A DNA stretch of 64,000 bases from Taiwanofungus camphoratus. Taxonomy: Eukaryota > Basidiomycota > Agaricomycetes > Polyporales > Taiwanofungaceae. Positions within the stretch are counted from its first letter, which is position 1. Each line of letters starts with the position of its first letter. Shown here in pieces: positions 1 to 9,640 of the stretch. Position numbers and translations under genes: made by a program. Below the pieces are notes generated by a model. It saw only the letters and a list, made by a program, of their open reading frames with translations. It did not search any database and was not told the DNA's origin. The DNA lies in assembly GCA_003999685.1 (NCBI GenBank), contig CP021233.1, positions 620,001 to 684,000 of the forward strand. Direction: 5' to 3'.

Positions 1-1500
1 CGTTTTGTTATGAGTGCTTGTTTGTTTGCGGTACTGTCCACATTGAACATGGGCATAGGGTGTGGAAGTGGTTTCATCCAAATGTTGTGTTCTTTGACAA
101 ATTGTGGATGCACAAATATTCCTGATATGCCACTATCGATGAAGGCACGTGCTTCGATGTCTTTTTGTCCTACAGTGATCAGAATGTGAAGGGCTCTTTC
201 ATTCTGGACTACTAGTACAATATGGGACAGTGAAACAAAAATGGGCAGTGGTTGCATTGGCTCACCCTGCCCTTTCAAAAATCCTCTGTAACCAGCTTTT
301 TCAACATTGCCCTCTTCTTATCTGCGGAAAGAGTTTTGATGTAGGAATGGTAGTCTCCTACAGGTCATGTGTTTGTGACTCTTGGAGCACTTTGTTGGCC
401 TTGCTTGGCCACCTTTTTTTGGCATTCACAACTCAAGTGTCCTTTGTTGTGACAGTAGAAGCAAAGATTGTTGTCATGATGATACTTCCTTTCACTTTCG
501 CTTAAGGAACATCCATCCTCCCATCACTTCTTGGACACAATTGCTCTGGGGGTTATGACTGCATCAACATCCATTGGGTCTCCATAGTCGATGATAGCAG
601 TAGAGATCTGGTTGATCTCTTTGTAGATGGTGTTCAATTGGAGGATGTCCGAATACCATTTCTCTATGGTGTTGGGTTGTTTGTTAAGTGTTCATCCTGC
701 AAGAGTGGTGTAGATCTGGTGGTCTAGACCCTTGATGAAGATTGCCCATAATATAGGGTAGTCGTTCTCAGTGTAGTGGCCAGTGAGGTCCATGAATGCA
801 TCCTTCAGCTTGGCTTTTTCTGCCAAGAGTTGGAATCTTTCCACATACATTTTAGTAGTGGCCTTGGTTCTTTTGTTAAGCTGCTTAGCTGATAGCTCCA
901 TTAGCACCTGATGCACCTGATGCACTCCCTCATGCTCTGGGAATGTGACTCTGAGGGATGTCTTGAATAGGTCCCAAGTTCTGTAGTGGGCATGTTCTCC
1001 TGCAGCTCATTCGTAATATGTGTCACACCAGATGCAGGTGTCCTGCCCTCCTTTCATGAGGGCAACAGTGAAGGCAATCTTCACTTCATGGCTCAGGTTG
1101 GCATTGTTGGTGATGGTGAAGTAGTGTTTCATCCATTGGAGGAATCACTCCAAATCTTCTTCTTGCCCAGTGAACAGATCCGGTGCAGAAATGTTGAGTT
1201 TAAGGGGTTGACCTCTCTGTTGGTGCATGTTGAGGCATGCTATGAGTGCCTCCAGCTCCACCTGCATCATATTTGCAATGGTAGCCATCAGGGTAAGAGG
1301 TGTTGGGGTTGTAGTAGAGGATGAGAAGGGGGATGGTGGGGTGGTGGTTACTGGGGTTGAGGGGTTTGATTCCCAGAAGAGGACAGATGAATCTCAGTTT
1401 TCTGGCAGAGGGTTTCATCTGAAATAGTTGGCAAGTTGTGCTTGCACCTGTTGAATTGGTCGACTCAAAGTTGTCCCTCCTCTTCACTGAAGTGGGGAGT
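1..1500 (-). mobile_element. Decayed Ty3/Gypsy retrotransposon remnant (gag-protease part), runs off the left edge
   Basis: Read on the minus strand, this stretch has the order of a Ty3/Gypsy gag: a capsid-like helical segment around 690-1200, a CCHC-type knuckle around 370-430 and an aspartic-protease-like segment with a D-S-G core near the left edge. The reading is broken in several places, so it is an old fossil. The rest of pol would lie to the left of the window. It belongs to a different and older lineage than the element at 4532-12291, judging by the dissimilar gag. No LTR could be assigned with confidence; the repeat at 2700-3085 is a candidate but unproven. Confidence 0.72.
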
Positions 1501-2699
1501 GTGGGTAAATTGGGTGAAGGTTGTGATCAACAAAGGCTTGCTGATCAATGTGGTATAGGAGTGTGATGTTGTTGATCGGAGTCGGTAATCCCCAATATTC
1601 GAGATTGACTGTCCTGAGCAAAGATGTGATGTCTGATGATATGCCCACTAGATGGTACTAGGGGTGACTTAGCGTAAGTTCAATCTTTTGATACAAATTG
1701 GTATCTTGGACCACTATCTGATATGGAGAGCCTGACCACAACAGAGGGTGGTGAGAACTTATGGACAATATAGTCCGAGTGTCATGAAGTTCAAGAGCGT
1801 CAAGCAAAGTGGTAGCAAGACACAAATATGATATGGTAACCAGATCGAACTTAAGGTCTGACCTAACTAAATACATGCCTATATATACTGATACAGACAA
1901 TGAGCATGGACCAAGTACTACACTAGGGCAGGCAGTCTGTCAAGTGGTAAAACTAATGATACAAAGATGATATGAGTCATCAGACCATATTAGCAATCAG
2001 TATGCATAAGTGGAATGTGTAAGCAGGGCCTGATAGGAGTCAGAGTCTATGAGATAAGCATAATGCGGTGATAGGCGCCAGGCCCTTCTAGGCCCCACAG
2101 AGCACCCTCACTCGACCCTAGGACCTTAGTCATACCTTCGATGCCACTCGATGCATCCAATACCACTCAAAAAGCCACCGCGGAACTCTCTGATGGCTTT
2201 AAATTACACCACAGCCACTCCGCCAGTTCCGGTCCGATGTTCCGATGTACTGTTCTCTCTACGCACAATACGCCACACGCAGTTGCCACTCAATGTCCTC
2301 GCACGTGACTGGTCTCACCACTCTGATATCGCTCAATCTGCTACGACGTGCCACTCGATGTACTCGATAACGCTATGGCTCCAGGTCTTGTCTTAGTATA
2401 AGTTCATGTATGTTCCTTTGTTTCAGCCTTTCTAGTGATGACAAGTAGCCACTCCCTCTACAGGCCACTCCGTAGTTCGTAGTATGCAAGTAGTTAGGAT
2501 GCCACTCGTACTATGCCACTCCCGATGTGCCTTACATTATAGTACAGTAGTATAAATGCAATGTATGGTGTCTCGGAACAACAGAGAAGTTTCCCCCATC
2601 CTGCAGAGCTCAAGAAGAGCACCTTCGAGTCAGTCTCCTACTGCGTTCTACTGCATCCTTCCATTTTTGATTACGTTCGAAGAGTTGCGTCTACTATCC
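1501..2699. other. Non-coding repeat-derived sequence, no gene seen
   Basis: No open frame here shows a recognisable domain or plausible splicing. The stretch lies upstream, in the element's sense, of the gag remnant and may hold its leader or LTR. The only regular structure is the GCCACTC cluster listed separately. Confidence 0.6.
2138..2525 (+). repeat. Cluster of the heptamer GCCACTC
   Basis: The motif GCCACTC, usually followed by G or C, occurs about eight times in under 400 bases, with near-matches between. Spacing is irregular, so this is not a simple tandem array. It could be subterminal repeats of a transposable element or a protein-binding array; nothing in the sequence decides which. 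Confidence 0.55.
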
Positions 2700-3085
2700 A
2701 CCTTCTACAGTATCTTGAAGGGTCGCATTTCATCCGTCGAAGAGTTGCATTCAGTCTTATGTCTGCCTTTGAGTCACATTGAAGGGTTGCGCTAGCATCT
2801 CTCTCTAACCCAAGTCCGCCTTCTACAGTAATTGAAGTGCTGTATATCAGCTAAGTCCTCATGTTTAAGCCTCTCCTTAGTATAGTACAGCATTGTAGTG
2901 CATCGAAGCTACGTCGAACAGCCGCGATGCACGTCGTAGGTCGTTGAAGACCTTTATAGACATCTCTCAACCCATTTGAGACCGGGAACCCTTTGCTGCT
3001 GACTCTCCCCTCCACACTAACTAGTACTATAGCCTTTCAGCTTCTCTAGGTCAAACCCTGTAGGGGTTGGAGTGCTATAGTGCAC
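2700..3085 (+). repeat. Old dispersed repeat, copy A (inverted relative to copy B)
   Basis: This stretch matches, in reverse complement and with many substitutions, the sequence made of 4370-4531 continued at 12292-12534. Matching blocks include the segment with CTTGAAGGGT near 2710, the CAGCTAAGTCCTCA segment near 2850 and the CTTCTCTAGGTCA segment near 3040. It is most likely an old LTR or a non-autonomous element; no coding capacity is visible. Confidence 0.7.
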
Positions 3086-3389
3086 ATCAGCGGGTAATTG
3101 TTTCAATTTAAGCAGGGGCAACTCAGCCAATTTTTCTTTGTCCACTGTCCTCTATTCAACACATTCTCCTTCTATACCACTTTCTTCTAACTGCTTCTTA
3201 TGTCTTCTCACACCGCAACTCCTGCCCTCATTGCATCATGTGTTCACTGCATCCAGAACTGTTTGGTCTCAGTGCTCAACATGCCATGCACAGACATGGT
3301 CCCCAAAAAGCTCAAAATGTGGGCTTAAGATGTGGCCAATTTATTAATAAACAGACCCTTGTTTATCCTGTCTTTTTCTACTAACTTCT

Positions 3390-4200
3390 TTGTAGCATGC
3401 TTATCATAAGGTGAGTGGTCCCATCAAGGACACTGACATCGATGAGCATATCATGAGGCTCACTGGTGAGCTTGCTGAGCTCACTTCTGGGTCATGGATG
3501 AAGTGGGCATGTGAAGAGTGGCCTGCATTGGCCAATGCAATTGAGGCCATCACTGTTCATCATGTGGAGGTGAGACGTCAAGAGAAGGAGTCACATATGT
3601 ATGTGGCTCAGCCACATTGTTGAGAGGAGGCCGAGCATGCAGAGAGAGGCTGAGGAGGCCACATGTCTAGCCAATGCAAAAATGTCACAGATGGTTGAGG
3701 GAGTCACAGAGCACATAGAAGGGGCTGCTGCTTCTTCAAAGGGAAAGAAGAGAAAGTGAAAAGACAAGGGAGATGATGTGGTGGTGGGTACATTTAATCA
3801 TATCTTCTCCTTCCTTCTTACTTAGTGCATCATAGGAGCTGTTGAAGAATGACCACAACATTTCTGCAGCATCCAAGACCAACTGGGTGTGGTTGGTGCG
3901 GTACAAGTAGCAGACTGGTGAGAAGGTATGTAGTTTCTTGCATTAAGTCTTCTATCTTGCTGATCATTCATTTGTAGTGTGATCACTGTCAGCTCCATGC
4001 TCAAGCTGTCAAGTGCACCTGTTTGGAAGGTGCCACGGTGTGCAACTGGTGTATGCAAGCTGCTCAGGGCTGTTACTTCAGCAGAGTCTCAGTGCTGGGC
4101 AAGATGAAGAAGATCCAGAGTGGCACAAAGAAGCAAGGTACATTTTCTTTTTCTTTGTCTCTGATATTGTCCCTAACTTGTCTTTCTTTGTAGTGCCCCC
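3390..4200 (+). pseudogene. Broken spliced gene fragment with a cysteine/histidine cluster
   Basis: Two stretches look like decayed exons. An open piece at 3411-3623 reads as a helical, acidic segment. A second piece, about 3980-4138, is bounded by good splice signals (GTATGT...TTTGTAG before it, GTACAT...TTTGTAG after it) and encodes a cluster with C-x2-C, H, C-x-C and C-x2-C-x6-C spacing followed by a lysine-rich tail. Such clusters resemble the zinc-binding cysteine clusters of fungal hypothetical proteins that multiply with repeats. Stops interrupt the frame between the pieces, so it is broken. I do not recognise the protein; the zinc-binding idea is inference from spacing alone. Confidence 0.4.
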
Positions 4201-4369
4201 CCCTTCACCCAGTCCTTTGACAGGTGAAGCCAGCAGTTTGAAGTGACATTGGACCATCAGACAGTCACATTCATCTGTCAAGGTGTCTGTGGACAGCAGT
4301 AGCCACCTTGGTTTTGAGCAAGATGATCTGGACATCCTCAATCTCGATGAACAGTCCTGCACCACAATC

Positions 4370-4531
4370 TGGTGATAAGCTCTACAACACTCCAACTCCA
4401 ACTGGATATGACCTAGAGAAGCTAGAAGGCTGTAAAACTGTGTGTATGCAAGGGGGAGAGTCAGCAGCAAGGGTTCCTGACTCAAATTGATTGAGAGATG
4501 TCTACGAAGGTCTTCAATAATCTATAACATG
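4370..4531 (-). repeat. Old dispersed repeat, copy B, first part
   Basis: This is the reverse complement of 2940-3085 in diverged form. It stops at the edge of the chromovirus and resumes at 12292, showing that the retroelement inserted into an existing repeat copy. Confidence 0.7.
4527..4531 (+). repeat. Target-site duplication ACATG, left copy
   Basis: The five bases before the left LTR are ACATG and recur immediately after the right LTR at 12292-12296. Five-base duplications are typical of Ty3/Gypsy integrases, so this fixes both element ends. Confidence 0.9.
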
Positions 4532-5033
4532 TGTTACCGGGGGGTTCACCCTGATAATGCTGCAGAAGCTTGGAGCGGTGTGCAGCGAAGGGTCGAAGAG
4601 GAGCGACGGTGACGACGAGTCACAATCCTTGGTAGTCTTCAACTACAAGCCCTATGTAGTCGCGATAGTCTTTTATGGGCTTCTTGAGGTGCAAGGAGGT
4701 GTGTGAAGACTAGCGTGTATTGGTACTAATGCGTAGTACACTTTAGGAAAGGATAAACGAAGAGAATACGACTAGGGGAACCTCCAACAGTGGGACCCCC
4801 CTTTATACTGCCACCGTCAACCCCCAGGTATACTAGCAGCCCCCCAGAGACCGCACAAGGTGAGAGGAGTCAGCGGCCCGAAAGTACATAACTACCATGG
4901 CGTAAGCGGGGACGGTCGGCCCGTCAGTCAATCTGGGTAAATAAGGTGTGGAAGGGATGCCGCGCGTCCATGGTGTGACAAACAAAGGGAAAGAAAAGAA
5001 CGAACACGTCTCTGGTCCTATCCGACAGTAACA
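4532..5033 (-). repeat. Chromovirus LTR (3' LTR in element sense)
   Basis: It starts TGTTAC and ends GTAACA and matches 11790-12291 over its full 502 bp with about five differences, all single-base. It adjoins the polypurine tract at 5034. Confidence 0.95.
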
Positions 5034-5050
5034 CTACCCCCGTCTCCTCT
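5034..5050 (-). other. Polypurine tract of the chromovirus
   Basis: Read on the minus strand, the bases next to the LTR form a purine run (GAGGAGACGGGGG then TAG) directly before TGTTAC. This is the expected place and composition for the plus-strand primer of an LTR element. Confidence 0.75.
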
Positions 5051-5074
5051 CAGGTGTCGCCCCGACACCTACCT

Positions 5075-5881
5075 TCATGACCTGGTAGCTTCTTCGTCAG
5101 GCTGCTTCGACCCACTGATTTCCGACCAGGCAGCCCCTGCCTTGGGGCATTGGTCGGTGTCGTGATCGTCAGCGAAACAATCCAGACAGCGAGGCGGGAC
5201 GAAGGGCTCAACAGCCGGCTCCCCCAGTCGTGGCCGGTGGATGCAGTCAGCAGCAACATGATCGAGGCCCATGCAGAATTCACAGGCCCCAGCCCATCGG
5301 TTCAGGGGGCGGCACTCGGGGTGGAGACAAACTGTCCACTCGTCCTGCGTGGAGGGGGCTGGGCGTGTGATGACGGAGGAGGGTGGTAGGAGATGCTCGA
5401 GGGCGGAGACGACGTCGGTGCAAAGGAGGAAATTTAGATGGGAGCGCGTTGCATTACAGGCCTGCCAGTACGATATACCAATTTCCTGGATGGGGCTGGC
5501 CCACCACTTGGCTTCGTCATGCTCTCCCTTCTCCCTCTCCCCTCTGTACCCCCTTATTACCTGATCGAGGTGTAAGACAACCTCGGCCTGATGTCGAAAA
5601 ATGACAACCTGGGCCGCAAGATCGGGCCAGACAACGAGGGCGGTGTCCACCGCCGGGCGTAGTCGTTCGTTGGCCAGCACCCATCCGAGACGGTCGGCGG
5701 GGGTCAGAAAGTCGGCGGCGAGGCCAGATGTTGCTTGGCGAGGTAGGGGGACAACAATCCCCTCGGCGAAGTTGGGGAGGTTCTGCGGTCCCCGAAGAAA
5801 GGGATTCAGTGTGCGGGCGTTCCCTGCGGTGAGGATGGAGGCGGCAAGGCGGGCTCGGGCGGCGTTGGTTCGATGGGACAT
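5075..5881 (-). CDS. Extra chromovirus ORF after pol, with two CCHC zinc knuckles
   Basis: An open frame of 268 codons lies between the end of pol and the 3' LTR, overlapping the last part of the pol frame in a different register. The N-terminal half is alanine/arginine/leucine-rich without a known fold. The C-terminal third has two perfect C-x2-C-x4-H-x4-C knuckles (CEFCMGLDHVAADC and CLDCFADDHDTDQC). Gag of the same element has its own single knuckle, so this is a second, separate nucleic-acid-binding-type protein. Most Ty3/Gypsy elements end after integrase or chromodomain; extra 3' ORFs are known in some lineages, but I do not recognise this one. A role as RNA chaperone or regulator is inference. 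Confidence 0.6.
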   Translation of the reverse strand: MSHRTNAARARLAASILTAGNARTLNPFLRGPQNLPNFAEGIVVPLPRQATSGLAADFLTPADRLGWVLANERLRPAVDTALVVWPDLAAQVVIFRHQAEVVLHLDQVIRGYRGEREKGEHDEAKWWASPIQEIGISYWQACNATRSHLNFLLCTDVVSALEHLLPPSSVITRPAPSTQDEWTVCLHPECRPLNRWAGACEFCMGLDHVAADCIHRPRLGEPAVEPFVPPRCLDCFADDHDTDQCPKAGAAWSEISGSKQPDEEATRS

Positions 5882-8800
5882 GGTGGGAGGCGGCTTTGAA
5901 GTGCTGCGGAATGGCTCCTTGCAGGGCAGTTGAACGGTTGTCGACTGGGTTGATGCCTAGGTGGTTTGCCTTCTTATAACGCCTCAGCAGGTCAGGGGAA
6001 TGCCGTAGATCATCTTCCTTCTGCCAGGTGCTGGCAGAGACCGGCCATCCCTTCCATTTGATGAGAAATTCCCATTTCCCACGTCGGGCACGATGCCCGC
6101 GGAGGGCCTCGACTTCGTACTCTTCTTCCCCCTCGACCAGATCAGGTGGTGGTTTCAGAAAGTTGGGTCCGTGTTCCGCTGTTTCCCTGTATGGGGTGAG
6201 CAGCGATGCATGGAACACCGGGTGAATCTTCCAGGTTCTCGGGAGCTGTAGCTTGTACGTCAGTGGCCCCTTGGCTTCCGTGATCTTGAAGGGCCCAAGC
6301 CGCTTTGGGTCAAATTTCCGACTTATTGTCCTTAGCCGGAGGTTCGTGGCTTCTAGCCAAACCTTGTCGCCTTCCTGGAAAGGTTTCCAGGGAAAAGGGG
6401 TTCGTTCCTCCATCAGCTTCTGGGCTAGCTCTTGCGCTGCAAGAGCCTCTTTGCGGGATTCAGAGATCTGGGTCAGGCGGTCTTGGAGCGTGGGGTATTT
6501 GTCGGAGGGTCGTGGAGATCCGATGGCCTTCGGGTCATACCCCATGGTGAGCTTGAATGGCGATTCCTTCCTTCCAGCATGCGGCACCTGGTTGTGTGCG
6601 AATTCAAACTCGGGGATGTGTTTGACCCAGGTGTGGGGGTCATTTGCGCATAGGATTCTCCAGGCCGCCTCCAGTTCCTGGTTGACCCGTTCTGTACTCC
6701 CATCTGATTGGGGGTGGTAGGCGGTGGACATTGCCGCCTTGACTCCTGTCAGCTTACACCATTCTCGAAATGCAGCCGCTGCGAACTGTGGCCCTCGGTC
6801 GGATATCATCTGGTCAGGTAGGCCATATTGCCTGTATACATTGAGGTGTAGGGCCTCTGCCGTCCCTACCGCATCTATGTTCTTGGTGCAGGGTATGAGC
6901 ACAATGCCCTTGGTGAGTTCTCTGTCAACCACTACCATGAGCGCATTGAAGCCCTGTGACTCTGATAGATCAGTGATGAAGTCTACCGATATGTGCGAGA
7001 ATGGCCTTGAGTTCGGTTCTGTGGGGATGGCCATTAGGGGGGGTTTCGTGGGGTGTGTGTTGATCTTGCTCTCCTGGCATTTGGCGCACCCCTCAACATA
7101 TTTCTCGATGAATGAAGACATTCCATGCCAGAACCAGTCCCTTCGGGCGATGGCCATTGTACCTTGTGCCCCTGGGTGTGCCATTGCTGGTGTGTCATGA
7201 CAGAGTTGAATGACTTCTCGGCGCAGATCATCATCAGGGGGTACGTAAACTCTGTTTTTGTATAAAATTAATCCCTCCTGAATGTCCCAGTCTGCCAGCT
7301 TTGTGTGCGCAAAGCCTGTGCCCTTGAATGGCGGTACCTTCCCCCGTTTTAAAGCGTCAATTGTCTCGATGACCATCCTGTCACGGGTACGACATTCACG
7401 TATCTTTTCGATGATTGCAGTGTTGGTGGCGTTGACAAAGAGGTCTGTTGGTAGCAGGATGACATCTTCGTTGTCATGTTTCCCTCCTGGGTGGTCAGGT
7501 CGCCGGGAGAGTGCATCGGCGACTATGAGTCGACTGCCTTTTTTGTTTAATAGTTGCAGGTCAAATTGTGACAGGAATAACTGCCATCGGGCCTGGCGTC
7601 GGTTGAGTCGTTGTGCTTCTCGGAAATAGGTGAGGTTCTTGTGGTCGGTGATCACCGTAACCGGGTGTCCACTTCCCTCAAGGTGGTGGCGCCATTCCTC
7701 AAGTGCTCGGACAATGGCCAGCAGCTCTCTGTCATATACTTGATAATTCCGCTCCGCTTCTTTCAGGCTCTTCGAGAGGAAAGCTATAGGGTGTAGCCGC
7801 CCTTCTTCATCAAGTTGTTGAAGCACTGCACCAGTGGCTACCAGAGAGGCGTCGGCCTCAATGGTGAATGGTTTGGACGGGTCGGGCATGCGGAGGATAG
7901 GCATGCTCTGGAAACACCGTTTGAGCTCGTCAAAGGCCTCCTGGCAGGCTTTGGTCCAGTTCCACTCCGCGCGCTTCTTCTTGATGACATTCAAGGGGTG
8001 AGCGATGTGGGAGAAGTTGTGGATGAAGCGTCGGTAGTAGTTGGCGAGACCCATGAATCGTTCCACATCCTTGACCCTAGTAGGAATGGGCCAATCTGCG
8101 ATTCCTGCCAGTTTGTCCTTGTCCATGTGCACCTGTCCAGGTGAGATGGTCATTCCCAAGAAGTCAACTTCGATGACATCGAACGCGCATTTCTCTGGCT
8201 TTACAAATAGATCCCATTCCTGCAGCCGTTGTAGGACGCGTCTGGTTCGTTCTCGGTGGGCTTCCATATTGTCGGAGAAAATGAGGATGTCGTCCATATA
8301 GATCGCGATCCACCCCTCGGCCAGCATGTCCTGGAACGCGTCATTCATCATTCGCTGAAATGTGGCCGGCGAGTTGCACATCCCAAAGAACATGACAGTG
8401 GGTTCGACGATCTTGTCCTGATTCCCATGTTTGACCATGAATGCTCCTTTCCATTGATCGCCCTCTCTGATCCGGATGTTGTTGTACCCGTTTCGGAGGT
8501 CTAATTTAGTGAACACAGTGGCCCTTTGGAGCCTGTCGATTAGCTCTCCTATGAGGGGTAAGGGGTAGGCATCTTTGATCGTGCCCTTGTTCAGGTATCG
8601 GTAGTCCTGGCACGGGCGCAAGGTACCATCCTTTTTTTTGACAAAAAAGGCTGGTGACGCCATTGGTGAGTTCGATTCTCGGAGATAGCCCTTGGCCAGG
8701 TTCTCTTTCAGGAATTTGTCCATCGCCATCTGCTCATTTGGTGACAAAGAAATTACGGTGCATTTCCTGGGGACGAAGTCTGGCCTCAATTCAATGGCAT

Positions 8801-9179
8801 GGTCCCAGGGCTTGGATTCTGGGAACCGGTTAGCGGCCTCCTTTTCAAACAACCGTTTATAGTCCCACAGGTATTCTGGGACAAGGTCTTCTACGGATGG
8901 GGGTGGGTCCTTGGGGATCACCAATTCCGTGAGCTCTGGGGCATCCCATACCATACGTGGGGAGTCAGAGAGGTGTGTTAGTCGATTGAGCTCTACTTGT
9001 GTGGGCTTTAGGGCCTGCAGTAGCCTGTCTTCACGTGTGAGCGGCTGCCCTTTCTGTTGGAAGATCCCCAGAACCCCTTCTCCTTGTATGTAAGCACACA
9101 TTATGTCCGAAAGCTCCTCATCGTCTTCATGAATGGAAGCTCGACACAGGGGAATTCCGTCTGTCGTGGGTTGGCTCAT
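5517..9179 (-). CDS. Chromovirus Pol: reverse transcriptase, RNase H, integrase, chromodomain
   Basis: This open frame of 1220 codons has the family domains in order. Reverse transcriptase carries the YMDD active site at about residue 290. RNase H follows with an ADASLVATGAVL segment near 440. The integrase zinc finger has H...H...C-x2-C near 680-725, then the catalytic core with VDFITDL, SDRGPQF and a downstream glutamate. A chromodomain (about 1000-1050, with FLIKWKGW) assigns it to the chromoviruses, which use it to bias integration to certain chromatin. The last roughly 170 residues beyond the chromodomain are low complexity and overlap the downstream ORF in another frame, so part of that tail may not be meaningful protein. 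Confidence 0.93.
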   Translation of the reverse strand: MSQPTTDGIPLCRASIHEDDEELSDIMCAYIQGEGVLGIFQQKGQPLTREDRLLQALKPTQVELNRLTHLSDSPRMVWDAPELTELVIPKDPPPSVEDLVPEYLWDYKRLFEKEAANRFPESKPWDHAIELRPDFVPRKCTVISLSPNEQMAMDKFLKENLAKGYLRESNSPMASPAFFVKKKDGTLRPCQDYRYLNKGTIKDAYPLPLIGELIDRLQRATVFTKLDLRNGYNNIRIREGDQWKGAFMVKHGNQDKIVEPTVMFFGMCNSPATFQRMMNDAFQDMLAEGWIAIYMDDILIFSDNMEAHRERTRRVLQRLQEWDLFVKPEKCAFDVIEVDFLGMTISPGQVHMDKDKLAGIADWPIPTRVKDVERFMGLANYYRRFIHNFSHIAHPLNVIKKKRAEWNWTKACQEAFDELKRCFQSMPILRMPDPSKPFTIEADASLVATGAVLQQLDEEGRLHPIAFLSKSLKEAERNYQVYDRELLAIVRALEEWRHHLEGSGHPVTVITDHKNLTYFREAQRLNRRQARWQLFLSQFDLQLLNKKGSRLIVADALSRRPDHPGGKHDNEDVILLPTDLFVNATNTAIIEKIRECRTRDRMVIETIDALKRGKVPPFKGTGFAHTKLADWDIQEGLILYKNRVYVPPDDDLRREVIQLCHDTPAMAHPGAQGTMAIARRDWFWHGMSSFIEKYVEGCAKCQESKINTHPTKPPLMAIPTEPNSRPFSHISVDFITDLSESQGFNALMVVVDRELTKGIVLIPCTKNIDAVGTAEALHLNVYRQYGLPDQMISDRGPQFAAAAFREWCKLTGVKAAMSTAYHPQSDGSTERVNQELEAAWRILCANDPHTWVKHIPEFEFAHNQVPHAGRKESPFKLTMGYDPKAIGSPRPSDKYPTLQDRLTQISESRKEALAAQELAQKLMEERTPFPWKPFQEGDKVWLEATNLRLRTISRKFDPKRLGPFKITEAKGPLTYKLQLPRTWKIHPVFHASLLTPYRETAEHGPNFLKPPPDLVEGEEEYEVEALRGHRARRGKWEFLIKWKGWPVSASTWQKEDDLRHSPDLLRRYKKANHLGINPVDNRSTALQGAIPQHFKAASHHVPSNQRRPSPPCRLHPHRRERPHTESLSSGTAEPPQLRRGDCCPPTSPSNIWPRRRLSDPRRPSRMGAGQRTTTPGGGHRPRCLARSCGPGCHFSTSGRGCLTPRSGNKGVQRGEGEGRA

Positions 9180-9199
9180 GATCCAGGCATAGTATCCTT

Positions 9200-9640
9200 G
9201 CCATTCTGTGAGTCGAGCTTGATCAATCTCGAGCGTTCCTTCTACCCAGTCGATGCGTGGGTTGACTTGTGCGAGCCAGGGGTTGCCGAGTACTACATCG
9301 AGCGTTCCAATGTTTGAGACATAAAAGTTGGTTGGGATGTCATTTCCCTCTAATCGTATACTCCCTTCGACTCTGCGGGTAATCGGTCCCCCTTTGTTTG
9401 TAGAGCCATCAATGGTGGTTGAGGTTACTGTCCTGGGAAGCGGTCAAGTGGGGAGTCCCCACTTCTTTACAAAGTCGGGGTGAATTAGGTTGGCGTCAGC
9501 CCCACTATCCAATAAGGGGCATGCAGTGACGGCTTTCTCTCCTACTACGATGTAACCTGGTAGATAAAGTGTATTGCGCTTGCGCGTTCCGGTAATTACA
9601 TTTCGTACAGAGAGTTTAGGCGACTCGTGCATCACGTCGG
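9200..9640 (-). other. Chromovirus protease region
   Basis: On the minus strand this carries a retropepsin-like segment with the core LLDSGADANL, the single-aspartate D-S-G motif of Ty3/Gypsy proteases. It lies between the gag knuckle and pol as expected. The region belongs to the part of the element that looks broken. Confidence 0.75.
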
